A DNA stretch of 64,000 nucleotides from Planctomycetota bacterium (GCA_004295085.1 SHNF01000014.1:62001-126000), one strand, 5' to 3'; positions 36,678 to 48,789 are shown, numbered from the stretch's first letter. Program-made: numbers and translations. Notes: generated by a model from the letters alone, not told the origin.

Positions 36678-39221
36678 ATGGGGCTGGCGGCTTACCGGCA
36701 CAAGCGCGACTTCCGGCGTTCGCCGGAGCCTCGCGGCCGGCGCGTGAAAAGCCGCGCGCAGCTGCGCTTCGTGGTGCAGAAGCACGCGGCGCGCCGCCTG
36801 CACTACGACTTCCGGCTGGAGCTGGACGGCGTCCTCAGGAGCTGGGCCGTCCCCAAGGGCCCCAGCCTCGATGCGCGCGAGAAACGCCTGGCCGTGCACG
36901 TGGAAGACCACCCGCTGGAGTACGGCAGCTTCGAAGGGATCATTCCGGAAGGCGAGTACGGCGCCGGCACCGTGCTGCTCTGGGACCAGGGTTTCTGGAA
37001 GCCCGAGGGCGACCCGCGGGAGGGCTGCCGCAAGGGCCGGCTGAAGTTCCAGCTCCAGGGACGCAAGCTGCGCGGCGGCTGGACCCTGGTGCGCATGGGC
37101 GGCAAGGCGGCGCAGGAAGGGCGCGACAACTGGCTGCTGATCAAGGAGCGCGACGCGGCCGCGCGCCCGCTGTCGCAAGGCGACATCCTGGAAGAGCAGC
37201 CGGACAGCGTCGCCGCCCGGCGCCCGCGCGCCCGCGCCAAGACAGCCCGGAGCACGGCGCACAAGTCCTCCCGCAAGTCGTCCCGGAAGGAGGCGCCACG
37301 TCCGGAAGGCGCCCGCCGCGGCCCGCTGCCCGCGTTCGTGGAGCCGGAGCTGGCCACCCTGGTGCGCGATCCGCCCTCCGGTGACGACTGGCTGCACGAG
37401 ATCAAGCTGGACGGCTATCGCATGCTGGGCCGCGTGCACGGCGGCCGGGCGCGCCTGCTGACCCGCAACGCCAAGGACTGGACGCGCCGCTTCCCGCAGC
37501 TGGCCGAGGCCGCCGCGGCGCTGCCCGTGGACGAGGCCTTGCTGGACGGCGAGATCGTGGCCCTGGACGAGAATGGCATCTCCAGCTTCCAGGCCCTGCA
37601 GAACGCCTTGAGCGCGGGACGCCCGGACCACCTGGTCTATTTCGTCTTCGACCTCCTGCACCATGACGGCTACGACCTCCGCGCCGCGCGCCTGCGCGAG
37701 CGCAAGGCGGTCCTGGCCGGCCTGCTGCCGGACTCCGGGAACGCGATCCGCTACTCCGGCGAGGTCGAAGGCCGGGGGGAGGCGGTGTTCCGCGAAGCCT
37801 GCCTCCGGGCGCTGGAGGGGATCGTGTCCAAGCACAAGGACGCGCCGTACCGCTCCGGCCGCGGCCAGGACTGGCGCAAGGTGAAGTGCCTGGCGCGCCA
37901 GGAGTTCGTCATCGGCGGCTACACCGAGCCGCGCGGCGCGCGCGCCGGCCTGGGCGCGCTGCTGCTCGGTGTCCACGACGACGGCCGCCTGCGTTTCGCC
38001 GGGCGCGTGGGCACCGGGTTCAGCGCGGCGTCGCTGGCCGAGCTGCACCGGCGGCTGCGCCGCCTGGAGCAGTCACGGCCGGCATTCGCCGAGCCGCCGC
38101 GCGGCGCCGCCGCGCGCGGCGTGCACTGGGTGAAGCCGCGCCTGGTGGCCGAGGTGGCCTTCAGCAACTGGACACGGGACGGCCGGCTGCGCCAGCCGGT
38201 GTTCGAGGGCTTGCGCGAGGACAAGGAGCCGGATGAAATCCGCCGGGAACGCGCCCGGACCCCGCGGCAGCGCTCCGCTGCGCTCCGAGAGACCGCCATG
38301 GAAACTCCCGCGTCACCCAGGCGCGCCAGCCCCGCGGCGGAGGTCGCCGGCGTGCGTCTCACTCATCCCGAGCGCGTGCTCTACCCGGAGCAGGGGATCA
38401 CGAAACGCGCGCTCGCCCGCTACTACGAGCGCATCGCCGACTGGATCCTGCCGCACGTGGTGCAGCGCCCGCTCAGCCTGGTGCGCTGCCCGCAGGGCTA
38501 CGGCAAGACGTGCTTCTACCAGAAGCACGCCGCCGAGGGCGCGTCGGAGCACCTCAAGCGCGTGCGCGTGCCGGGTGAGGCAGCGCCGTATCTCGCCGTC
38601 GCGGACGTGCGCGGTCTGGTCAGCCTGGTGCAGCTCGGCGTGCTGGAGATCCATCCCTGGGGCGCGCAGGTGGGCGACCTGGAGCATCCGGACCGCCTGA
38701 CCCTGGATCTCGACCCCGCTCCCGGGGTCGCCTGGGCGCGGGTCGTGGCCACGGCGAAGGCTTTGCACCAGCGGCTGTCCGATCTGGGCCTGCGCAGCTT
38801 CGTCAAGACCACCGGCGGCAAGGGCCTGCACGTGGTGGTGCCTCTGGCGCCCCGGCACGGCTGGGCGGAGGTCAAGGAGTTCACGCGCGCCCTGGCGGAG
38901 GAGTGCGTGCGCCGCCAGCCGGACTGGTACGTCGCCAAGGCTTCCAAGGCGGCGCGCAGCGGCAAGATCTTCATCGACTATCTGCGCAACGCGCGCGGCG
39001 CCACGGCGGTGGCCGCGTACTCGGCGCGCGCCCGCGCGCAGGCGCCGGTCTCCACGCCCTTGCGCTGGGAGGAGCTGAGCGCGAAGCTGCGCCCGGATGG
39101 CTTCACCGTGGCCAGCCTGCCGCGGCGCCTGTCGGCGCTGCGCGCGGATCCATGGCAGGGCATGCACCGGTTGCGCCAGACCATCTCCCGCTCTGCTTTC
39201 CGCGCGCTGGGCCTCCGGTAA
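36678..39221 (+). CDS. ligD: ATP-dependent DNA ligase D (phosphoesterase-ligase-polymerase)
   Basis: An 847-residue three-domain NHEJ enzyme. The phosphoesterase domain comes first (residues about 20-170; RRLHYDFRLELDG and PEGEYGAGTV). A Lys/Ser/Arg linker follows, then the ligase (about 210-530) with the adenylated Lys243 in EIKLDGYRM. The primase-polymerase domain is at the C terminus (about 555-847; LTLDLDPAPGV with metal-binding Asp residues, and GGKGLHVVVPL). The order PE-Lig-Pol differs from the Pol-PE-Lig order of mycobacteria but is common elsewhere. No ku gene lies in the window. Confidence 0.95.
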   Translation: MGLAAYRHKRDFRRSPEPRGRRVKSRAQLRFVVQKHAARRLHYDFRLELDGVLRSWAVPKGPSLDAREKRLAVHVEDHPLEYGSFEGIIPEGEYGAGTVLLWDQGFWKPEGDPREGCRKGRLKFQLQGRKLRGGWTLVRMGGKAAQEGRDNWLLIKERDAAARPLSQGDILEEQPDSVAARRPRARAKTARSTAHKSSRKSSRKEAPRPEGARRGPLPAFVEPELATLVRDPPSGDDWLHEIKLDGYRMLGRVHGGRARLLTRNAKDWTRRFPQLAEAAAALPVDEALLDGEIVALDENGISSFQALQNALSAGRPDHLVYFVFDLLHHDGYDLRAARLRERKAVLAGLLPDSGNAIRYSGEVEGRGEAVFREACLRALEGIVSKHKDAPYRSGRGQDWRKVKCLARQEFVIGGYTEPRGARAGLGALLLGVHDDGRLRFAGRVGTGFSAASLAELHRRLRRLEQSRPAFAEPPRGAAARGVHWVKPRLVAEVAFSNWTRDGRLRQPVFEGLREDKEPDEIRRERARTPRQRSAALRETAMETPASPRRASPAAEVAGVRLTHPERVLYPEQGITKRALARYYERIADWILPHVVQRPLSLVRCPQGYGKTCFYQKHAAEGASEHLKRVRVPGEAAPYLAVADVRGLVSLVQLGVLEIHPWGAQVGDLEHPDRLTLDLDPAPGVAWARVVATAKALHQRLSDLGLRSFVKTTGGKGLHVVVPLAPRHGWAEVKEFTRALAEECVRRQPDWYVAKASKAARSGKIFIDYLRNARGATAVAAYSARARAQAPVSTPLRWEELSAKLRPDGFTVASLPRRLSALRADPWQGMHRLRQTISRSAFRALGLR

Positions 39222-39250
39222 GGACCGCGGGCGGCCCCGCGCGGCGCCGC

Positions 39251-39427
39251 TCATCCGCCCTGGCGGCGGATGGCGGCGATCAGCTGCCTCCTGGCCATGC
39301 GGCTGCGGCCCGGGATGCGCAGCGTGCGCGCGCGGTTGCGCAGCTCCGCAACCGTGCGCGTGTCCAGCTCGCTGTCCTTGTGGTGCTCGTACTGGCGCTC
39401 GTCCTTCTTGCTCCAGGCTTTCGGCAT
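39251..39427 (-). CDS. Small Rho-N-like basic protein (often misnamed plasmid stabilization)
   Basis: A 58-residue protein opening MPKAWSKKDERQYEHHKDSE, a start shared by a widespread family of small basic proteins. Its C-terminal half (LRNRARTLRIPGRSRMARRQ) resembles the helix-extended-helix Rho N-terminal domain. ATG 39427 is chosen because GGAGG stands six bases upstream; an ATG four codons earlier is possible. The terminator at 39453-39488 separates it from the gene upstream. Function unknown; a nucleic-acid-binding role is inferred. Confidence 0.75.
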   Translation of the reverse strand: MPKAWSKKDERQYEHHKDSELDTRTVAELRNRARTLRIPGRSRMARRQLIAAIRRQGG

Positions 39428-39452
39428 GGTGTCCTCCATTCACCGGCCGCGC

Positions 39453-39488
39453 AAAGAAGAAAGCCCGGACAGGAGGGCCTGCCCGGGC
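39453..39488 (-). terminator. Intrinsic terminator (minus strand)
   Basis: On the minus strand GCCCGG-G-CAGG arms pair around a short loop (39463-39488) and are followed by the T-rich tail TTTCTTCTTT (39462-39453). It would end transcription from the DUF1328 side just before the 58-residue gene. Confidence 0.65.
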
Positions 39489-39636
39489 CGGGAGCATGTC
39501 CCTTAGGAATGGCACACCCCCTCCCGCCGGCATGGGCGCCACCGGAATCGATTGCGTCGAATGCCCCGAGCCGGTCGCTTCCTTGGCGGTCATCCCGGCC
39601 ATCGAGAGAGGGCCCGCCATGTCCTGCTGGCGCTTC

Positions 39637-39804
39637 CTAACGCGCGCGCGGCCGCCGCCACGCCACCAGGCTCACCAGGAACAGGATCAGGAAGAGGAAG
39701 AACAGGATCTGCGCAATCCCGATGGCGGCGCCGGCGATGGTCGTGAAGCCGAACACCCCGGCGATGAGCGCCACGACCAGGAACGTGATCGTCCAACCCA
39801 GCAT
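39637..39804 (-). CDS. DUF1328 (YtjA-like) small membrane protein
   Basis: A 55-residue protein with two hydrophobic helices: [20 protein letters not shown], then [20 protein letters not shown], ending in a basic WRRPRAR tail. This matches the compact DUF1328 family of stress-associated inner-membrane proteins. The gene is short and easily missed. A GGGAGGA ribosome-binding site precedes the ATG. It is divergent from the M28 peptidase gene and followed downstream by an intrinsic terminator. Confidence 0.88.
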   Translation of the reverse strand: MLGWTITFLVVALIAGVFGFTTIAGAAIGIAQILFFLFLILFLVSLVAWRRPRAR

Positions 39805-39910
39805 CGTGCATCCTCCCGGGCTTCTGAGCCACTCCGGCGCTGGTGCGCCGTACGAGGTTTTCTACGCCACCGCGCGCACGGGAGCCCGGCTTTTTCCGGC
39901 AGCTCTCGGG

Positions 39911-39916
39911 TATTCT
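39911..39916 (+). promoter_or_regulatory. -10 box TATTCT of the M28 peptidase gene
   Basis: TATTCT ends exactly seven bases before ATG 39924, so the expected transcription start is the A of the start codon: a model leaderless gene. Confidence 0.55.
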
Positions 39917-39923
39917 GAGCAGG

Positions 39924-41603
39924 ATGATCCACCTTGTTCTCCTGTGCGCGCAGCAGGATCCGGTGCCCACGGCCGCCGAGCTGGAGGCGCACGTCCAGCT
40001 GCTGGCCAGCGACGCCTTGCAAGGGCGCCGCAGCGGCACGCTCGGCGCCGACCAGGCCGCGGACTACCTCGCTGGCGTGCTGGCCAGCGCCGGCCTGGTC
40101 CCGGCCGGCGAGGCCGACAACTGGTTCCAGAGCTTCGAGATCGAGCTCCCGGCGCAGCCGGGTTCCTGCTTCCTGGACCTCGGCGCCGCGGGCCGCTGGG
40201 AAGACGTGGGGACCCTGGCCCTCTCGGCCAGCCGCACGATCCAGGGCCCGCTGTGGAGCGTGGGCTACGGCCTGGACGGCAGCCACAAGCCGGAGCTGGT
40301 GCGGGGCGCCGTCCTGCTCCTGCGCCGCTACAGCGCCGCCGGTCCGTCCGCCGGCCCTGGGCAGGGCGGCGACCTGCGCGCCAAGATCCGCGCGGCCGCC
40401 GAGGCCGGAGCGGCCGCGGTGGTGCTCGGCACGCATCCGGAGGACCTTGCCCGCGGCGGAGAGGCGGCCATTCCCTTCGACGCGGCGCCCGGCAGCATGC
40501 CGATCCCGGTGCTGACCGTGAGCCCCGAGCAGTTCACCCGCCTGGAGCGCATGCTCGCCGCCGCGCCGGCGCTGCCGGCGACCGTGGGTGCCGAGGTGCT
40601 ACGGCCGACGGCGCGCACGCGCAACGTGCTCGGCCTGTTGCCGGGCGCCAGCGACGAAGTGATCGTGCTGGGCGCCCATTACGATCACCTCGGCTTCGGC
40701 GGCCCGCATTCACTGGCGCCCGGAACGCACGAGATCCACAACGGCGCCGACGACAACGCCAGCGGCACCGCCCTGCTCCTGGAGCTGGCCGAGTCCATGG
40801 CGCAGCGCGGGCGGCCGCCCGGGCGCTCGCTCCTGTTCGCGCTGTGGAGCGGGGAGGAGGAAGGCCTGCTCGGCTCGGACCACTGGGTCAAACATCCGAC
40901 CATCGCCTGGGAGCGCGTCGTCTGCAACCTCAACTTCGACATGGTGGGGCGCCTGCAGGAGGGCAGGATCATCGTGGGGGCGGTGGAGACGGCGGCGGCC
41001 TTCGGCCCGGCCCTGGAGCGCGCGCGTCCCGGCCAGGACCTCGAGTTCTCGCTGGCCGGCGCCGCGCTGCCCGGCGGCGGCGGCAGCGACCACATGTCCT
41101 TCCACCAGGCCGGCGTCGCGGCCCTGTTCTTCTTCTCCGGCATGCACTCCGACTACCACAAGCCCGGCGACGACTGGCACAAGCTGGATTACGCGCGCAT
41201 GCAGATCCTGGCCGAGGCGGCCGGCCGGCTGGTCCTGGACCTCGGCAACGTGCCGCGCGAGCAGTTCGCTTACATGGCGCCGCCGCCGGCCGACCCGCAC
41301 CAGGGCCTGGCGCTCTCGGGCGAGCGCGCCTCCATGGGCACGATTCCGGACTACGGCGCGAATCCCGAGGGCGGCGGCATGCAGCTCGCGGGGGTTTCGC
41401 CCGGCGGCGCCGCGGAGCGGGCGGGCCTGCGCGGCGGCGACGTCATCAAGAAGCTGGGCGCGGTGGCGGTGGGCGACATCTACGACTTCATGGATGCGCT
41501 CGGCCGGTACAAGCCCGGCGATGCGGTGGACGTGGTCGTCCTGCGCGACGGGGCCCTGCACACCCTGCCGGTGACGCTGGGCGGCCGGCGCGAGGTCCAG
41601 TAA
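39924..41603 (+). CDS. M28 zinc aminopeptidase with PA insert and C-terminal PDZ
   Basis: A 559-residue exported peptidase. A short hydrophobic start (MIHLVLLCAQ) is followed by a PA-like lid (about 95-215) and the M28 core. The zinc ligands are read in GAHYDHLGFG, NGADDNASG, GEEEGLLG with the catalytic Glu, NFDMVGR and MHSDYHKPGDD. A PDZ domain (about 480-555) contains AGVSPGGAAERAGLRGGDVI. The set is typical of extracytoplasmic aminopeptidases that clear peptides. ATG 39924 fits both the -10 box and the start of the signal-like segment. Confidence 0.9.
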   Translation: MIHLVLLCAQQDPVPTAAELEAHVQLLASDALQGRRSGTLGADQAADYLAGVLASAGLVPAGEADNWFQSFEIELPAQPGSCFLDLGAAGRWEDVGTLALSASRTIQGPLWSVGYGLDGSHKPELVRGAVLLLRRYSAAGPSAGPGQGGDLRAKIRAAAEAGAAAVVLGTHPEDLARGGEAAIPFDAAPGSMPIPVLTVSPEQFTRLERMLAAAPALPATVGAEVLRPTARTRNVLGLLPGASDEVIVLGAHYDHLGFGGPHSLAPGTHEIHNGADDNASGTALLLELAESMAQRGRPPGRSLLFALWSGEEEGLLGSDHWVKHPTIAWERVVCNLNFDMVGRLQEGRIIVGAVETAAAFGPALERARPGQDLEFSLAGAALPGGGGSDHMSFHQAGVAALFFFSGMHSDYHKPGDDWHKLDYARMQILAEAAGRLVLDLGNVPREQFAYMAPPPADPHQGLALSGERASMGTIPDYGANPEGGGMQLAGVSPGGAAERAGLRGGDVIKKLGAVAVGDIYDFMDALGRYKPGDAVDVVVLRDGALHTLPVTLGGRREVQ

Positions 41604-41625
41604 GGGGCCGCCGCCGGCGCGCGCG

Positions 41626-41631
41626 TAAGGT
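41626..41631 (+). promoter_or_regulatory. -10 box TAAGGT of the hotdog-fold gene
   Basis: TAAGGT stands eight bases before ATG 41640, without a ribosome-binding site. Confidence 0.45.
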
Positions 41632-41639
41632 GTGCGCGC

Positions 41640-42143
41640 ATGAGTGCGCAAGTGCCGCGCATCTGGTCGCCCGGCAAGGCGCGCTGGCTGCTCAACCACT
41701 ATCCGCCGTGGTGGTTCCAGCGCATTCGCGTGGTGGAGCTGGCCGACGACTTCCGCGTGGCCCGCGTGCTGGTGCCACGCAGCCTTCTCACCCGCAACCT
41801 CAACGGCACCACCTTCGGCGGCACGATCTTCTCCGCGGCGGACCCGCTGTACCCGGTCATGTACTGGCAGATCTTCGCGCGCCGCGGCGAGCGCCTGCAA
41901 GTGTGGCTGAAGGCCGGGCGCATTGACTACAGGAAGCCCGCCGCGACCGCGCTGACCCTGGAATTCCGCCTCCGCCCGGACGACCTCGAGGCCGTGGCGG
42001 CCGACCTCGCCGCCGCCGGCAAGAGCGTGCGCGAGCATCACATCGCCGCCGTGGACGCCGCCGGCGATGTCTGCGCCGCCGTGGACGCGGTCGTGTACCT
42101 GCGCCGCCTGCGTCCGGACCAGATGGAAGTATCCGGCTTCTGA
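41640..42143 (+). CDS. DUF4442 hotdog-fold thioesterase-like protein
   Basis: A 167-residue cytosolic protein. RIRVVELADDFRVARVLVPR, then NLNGTTFGGTIFSAADPLYP, is the DUF4442 pattern, a hotdog-fold family related to PaaI thioesterases. The N-G-T-x-x-G-G segment sits where the catalytic helix begins. Substrate is unknown. It is transcribed separately from the M28 gene by its own TAAGGT box and ends before a large palindrome shared with the convergent monooxygenase gene. Confidence 0.82.
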   Translation: MSAQVPRIWSPGKARWLLNHYPPWWFQRIRVVELADDFRVARVLVPRSLLTRNLNGTTFGGTIFSAADPLYPVMYWQIFARRGERLQVWLKAGRIDYRKPAATALTLEFRLRPDDLEAVAADLAAAGKSVREHHIAAVDAAGDVCAAVDAVVYLRRLRPDQMEVSGF

Positions 42144-42173
42144 CGCGCGGCCGTGATCCGGTCGCCCGCGGAT

Positions 42174-42203
42174 CATTTCCAGGTTTCCGGAAGCCTGGAA
42201 ATG
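42174..42203. terminator. Large palindrome between convergent genes
   Basis: CATTTCCAGG (42174-42183) pairs perfectly with CCTGGAAATG (42194-42203), and the central TTTCCGGAAG is itself nearly palindromic. It lies between the convergent DUF4442 and monooxygenase genes, as expected for a bidirectional terminator, although no T tract follows on either side. Confidence 0.55.
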
Positions 42204-42223
42204 TCGCGGCGCAGCCGGCCTGC

Positions 42224-43981
42224 CTACTGCCCGGTGCGCGGGTCCACGGCGATGCCGAGCTGCTCGTGCTCGTGCACGTAGAACACGAAGCCGTACATCA
42301 TCTCCTGGTCCGTCTGCAGGCCGAAGCGCACCGTGGCGCCCGGATCGGGGTTGTAGGGATTGAAGGCGGAGTTGTCGAAATGGGCCAGGCACTCGATGCG
42401 CGTTCCACGGGGGAAGCGCCGTGCGCCCGGCGCCCAGCGGTAGGACTGCTGCCAGTCGAAGCTGTAGCTGGGCACCAGCAGCAGGGTCTCGCCGCGCCCG
42501 TCCGGGTAGTGCGCGCGGAAGGTCATGTCCTTGCCGCGGAGGTGCATGTGCACGAACAGGCCGAGTCCCACGGCGTCCTGCTCGAACACGCGCTCCGCCG
42601 TCACGGGGTGGGCCGGCGCCCCCGGCGGGATCCGGAACCGGAGATCGGCGACCTGGTGGTTGCGCAGCCGCCTCTGCACCGGGACGCGCGGAAAGCGCAG
42701 ACCGACGGAGATGCGGTCGCGCTCGGGCTTGCCGGTGGTGACGTAGTGGACTTCCAGCGCCAGCGCGGAGCCCTTCGGCAGCAGGCAGGCGGTGCCCGGA
42801 TCGAGGGCCATGGCGTCGCCCCCCGGCACCTCGCCGGTGATGAAGTTCTTCACCTCGTTGAAGTCCTCCCCGAGCCGCACCCAGCCGAGGTTGGCGTGGT
42901 GGAGGACGCGCGGGTTCTCCGCCAGGACCTGGACTCCTTCCACCCAGGTGTCCTCGGCAAAGACGTGCGGCAGCACCACGTACTGGTAGGGCACGTAGCC
43001 GTCGGCGGGGATCTGCGCCTCGATGGGGGAGCGCAGCACCAGATCCGGCTCGGCGATCTCCCAGCGCGACGGCGGCGGGTCCGGAAGCGGGGGGAGCGCC
43101 GACAGGTCTCCCGGCGCGGCACCGGACGCCGCCCAGGCCAGCACGGTGTCGCGCTCCGCCGGGCTGAGGCCGCGCTCATTGACGAACGGACCGTGCTTGC
43201 GGCTGGCATACCAGGGCGGCATGCGCTGCTGCTCCACGACCTCCGCGATCATGTCCGACAGCTTCAACGCCTGCGCATACGTGCCGAGCGCGAACGGGGC
43301 CGCGCCGCCGGGCCGATGGCATTCGAGGCAGTGGCTGCGCAGGATCGGGTCCACGTGCTCGGCGTAGTTCGGCGTGCCCGCGGGAGCCGGCGCGCCTCCG
43401 ATCGCGCATCCGTCCACCGGCGTCTCGGCGCTGGCGACCTCGCGTCCGGCGAGGACGTCGTCCAGCGCCGCGCGCAGGTCGTTGCGCGTGGCGGCGGGCC
43501 GGACACCGCCCAGGCGGTACTGGTCATCGATGCGCCCGCGATAGCGCAGCCGGCGCTGCGCATCCAGGACGACCACCTCGGGCGTGCGCTCGAAGCCCAG
43601 CTCCGCCACCACGGAGCCGTCGAAGTCCTTCACGAACGGGAAGTCGGCGTCGTGCTCCACCGCCTGCGTGGCCATCTCCAGCACCGAGTCGCCGGGCGCG
43701 ACGTTCACCGCCACGAACTGCACCTGCTGCGCCCGGTACTCGCGCTCCAGGGCCGACAGCCGCGGCAGGTAGCGCTGCACCAGCGGGCAGTCCACGCTGG
43801 TCGCGACCAGCACGTAAGCCCGCCGCTCGCCGAAGTCGCGCAGCGTGCGCGGCAGCCAGCGGATGTCCGTGAACCGGAGCTCGCCCACCACGCTGCCGAT
43901 GGCGGGGCGGTCGCCGCCCGCACCCGCCAGGGCGAGCAGGCACAGGGCTCCAGCACAGGCTCGGTCGCGAAGTACCCGCAT
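42224..43981 (-). CDS. Redoxin - cytochrome c - copper type II monooxygenase fusion, exported
   Basis: A 585-residue secreted protein in three parts. After a signal peptide, a Redoxin/AhpC-like domain (about 25-180) carries VATSVDCPLVQRYLP with a single Cys. A heme-c motif follows (HCLECH, about 220). The C-terminal 330 residues resemble ascorbate-dependent copper monooxygenases (PHM/DBM-like), with ligand-like histidines in VLHHANLG, LEVHYVTTG and FVHMHLRGKD. The combination suggests a self-contained electron path from thiol or heme to a copper site. Substrate is unknown. A TACGAT box stands 12 bases before the ATG. Confidence 0.8.
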   Translation of the reverse strand: MRVLRDRACAGALCLLALAGAGGDRPAIGSVVGELRFTDIRWLPRTLRDFGERRAYVLVATSVDCPLVQRYLPRLSALEREYRAQQVQFVAVNVAPGDSVLEMATQAVEHDADFPFVKDFDGSVVAELGFERTPEVVVLDAQRRLRYRGRIDDQYRLGGVRPAATRNDLRAALDDVLAGREVASAETPVDGCAIGGAPAPAGTPNYAEHVDPILRSHCLECHRPGGAAPFALGTYAQALKLSDMIAEVVEQQRMPPWYASRKHGPFVNERGLSPAERDTVLAWAASGAAPGDLSALPPLPDPPPSRWEIAEPDLVLRSPIEAQIPADGYVPYQYVVLPHVFAEDTWVEGVQVLAENPRVLHHANLGWVRLGEDFNEVKNFITGEVPGGDAMALDPGTACLLPKGSALALEVHYVTTGKPERDRISVGLRFPRVPVQRRLRNHQVADLRFRIPPGAPAHPVTAERVFEQDAVGLGLFVHMHLRGKDMTFRAHYPDGRGETLLLVPSYSFDWQQSYRWAPGARRFPRGTRIECLAHFDNSAFNPYNPDPGATVRFGLQTDQEMMYGFVFYVHEHEQLGIAVDPRTGQ

Positions 43982-43991
43982 ACGACTCGCC

Positions 43992-44534
43992 CTATCGTAC
44001 GGGCAGGCGCGCCAGGGCCGAGGCCAGCGGCGCCAGCCACAGATAGAGGACCGGCAGCCACATGGGTACGCCCAGGACGTCCGGCTGCGTGTACCCGAAG
44101 CGGTCGCCGGAGGAGAGCGCGGCCTCGACCAGCGGACCGGCCAGGCCCAGCGCCGCGGCGAACACCCAGAAGGCGGCCGAGCGCTGCGCCAGCGCCGCCG
44201 GCAGCCACAGCGCCAGCAGCAGCACCGCCAGCAGCGGCGCGGACAGCGGCGCGAAGGCCGTGGCGGCGTACGCGGCCACGAACAGGGCGCCGTACAGCAG
44301 CACCTCGTCCGGGCGCGAGGGCCGTGGGGGGCTGCGCAGCGCCTTCACCAGCAGGTCGTGCGCGGCGACCAGGACCACGCCGGCGGCGCCGAACAGCAGC
44401 GGCACCCACCAGGGCTGGCCCCACAGGCCGCCGTCCGGATAGGTCAGGACGCCCCCGGCCATGTGCATGCGGTCGCACAGGGACACCAGGGCTCCGCCCG
44501 CAAGCCCCAGTCCGTGGCGCAGGTCGAGGCGCAT
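43992..44534 (-). CDS. Polytopic membrane protein, INSIG-like (tentative)
   Basis: A 180-residue protein with about five hydrophobic segments (LGLAGGALVSL, WWVPLLFGAAGVVLVAAHDL, LLYGALFVAAYAATAFAPL, LLAVLLLALWLPAALA, WLPVLYLWLAPLASALA). LTYPDGGLWGQPWWVPLLFG resembles a stretch of insulin-induced-gene (INSIG) proteins known in plants and some bacteria; I am not certain. ATG 44534 shares its A with the acylphosphatase stop (TGATG), so translation is coupled. Its stop lies ten bases before the monooxygenase ATG. Confidence 0.55.
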   Translation of the reverse strand: MRLDLRHGLGLAGGALVSLCDRMHMAGGVLTYPDGGLWGQPWWVPLLFGAAGVVLVAAHDLLVKALRSPPRPSRPDEVLLYGALFVAAYAATAFAPLSAPLLAVLLLALWLPAALAQRSAAFWVFAAALGLAGPLVEAALSSGDRFGYTQPDVLGVPMWLPVLYLWLAPLASALARLPVR

Positions 44535-44812
44535 CAACGGATGTGGAAGCCCGTGAAGTCCTGGGACGCCTCCTCCCAGGACAGCTCCACGCCGCTGATC
44601 CCGGCGCCCATGCGCGCCGCCAGCGCCGCCAGGAAGCGCTCGACTTCGCCGCGCTCGCCTTGCGCCACCAGCTGCACGCGCCCGTCCTCCAGGTTGCGCA
44701 CGAACCCGGACACGGCGAAGCCGGCGGCCACGCGCTGCGCGCTCCAGCGGAAGCCGACGCCTTGCACGCGCCCGCGGTAGAACACGTGCGCCTGGACACC
44801 CGTTCCGCTCAC
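44534..44812 (-). CDS. acyP: Acylphosphatase
   Basis: A 92-residue enzyme hydrolysing acyl phosphates. The signature loop FYRGRVQGVGFRWSAQRVA (residues about 11-29) holds the phosphate-binding Arg, and GFVRNLEDGRVQLVAQG carries the catalytic Asn. Length is typical. The start is GTG 44812, with TAGGCT six bases upstream. It is coupled by one shared base to the membrane protein that follows. Confidence 0.93.
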   Translation of the reverse strand: MSGTGVQAHVFYRGRVQGVGFRWSAQRVAAGFAVSGFVRNLEDGRVQLVAQGERGEVERFLAALAARMGAGISGVELSWEEASQDFTGFHIR

Positions 44813-44818
44813 CCCGCC

Positions 44819-44824
44819 AGCCTA
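44819..44824 (-). promoter_or_regulatory. -10 box TAGGCT of acylphosphatase
   Basis: TAGGCT on the minus strand lies six bases before GTG 44812, following the leaderless pattern. It suggests the acylphosphatase-INSIG-like-monooxygenase genes have their own transcript. Confidence 0.45.
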
Positions 44825-44847
44825 GCGCAGCGTGCGCATCCACGGCC

Positions 44848-45042
44848 TCAGCCGCCGGGGGATTCCGCACCTGCGTCGGGCGCCCGCTGCACCGGGACCG
44901 GCGCGCTCTCCGCCGCCTGCCTGGCCTGCTGCAGCTGCCGCAACAGCAGCAGCAGGACGCCGAGCAGCACGAGGCCGCCCACGGCGTAGATCCACCCGCG
45001 GCGCAGCTCGCGCGGCGGCGTCTCCGTCCGCGGGATCCTCAT
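44848..45042 (-). CDS. Small single-pass membrane protein
   Basis: A 64-residue protein: a basic N terminus (MRIPRTETPPRELRRG), one membrane helix (WIYAVGGLVLLGVLLLLLRQ), and a short Gln/Ala/Pro tail. N-in/C-out topology is expected. The ATG overlaps the stop of a 24-codon micro-ORF (ATGA). I recognise no family. Confidence 0.6.
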   Translation of the reverse strand: MRIPRTETPPRELRRGWIYAVGGLVLLGVLLLLLRQLQQARQAAESAPVPVQRAPDAGAESPGG

Positions 45043-45109
45043 GGCACTTGCTCCGTCCACTCGCGCAGCACGTCCGCGCCTCCCTCCGCGCGCAGCCACG
45101 GCAGGACCC

Positions 45110-45113
<4 letters not shown>
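45039..45113 (-). CDS. 24-codon micro-ORF coupled on both sides
   Basis: The frame MRVLPWLRAEGGADVLREWT plus EQVP begins with an ATG overlapping the stop of the upstream gene (ATGA, 45113-45110). It ends with a TGA overlapping the next ATG (45042-45039). Exact four-base overlaps at both ends argue that ribosomes read through it, either as a tiny protein or as a translational relay. No homology is known to me. Confidence 0.45.
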
Positions 45114-48727
<3,614 letters not shown>

Positions 48728-48789
48728 GCAAGGATGACGGAGTGCCGGTTCCTGGTTACGCAAGCTCGGCGCCCGGGTGACTGACTTGT

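Noticed and set aside
38313..39620. Minus-strand frame whose first 50 codons lie in the gap before the 58-residue gene
   Set aside because: It runs through an intrinsic terminator and then antisense to ligD; no recognisable protein.
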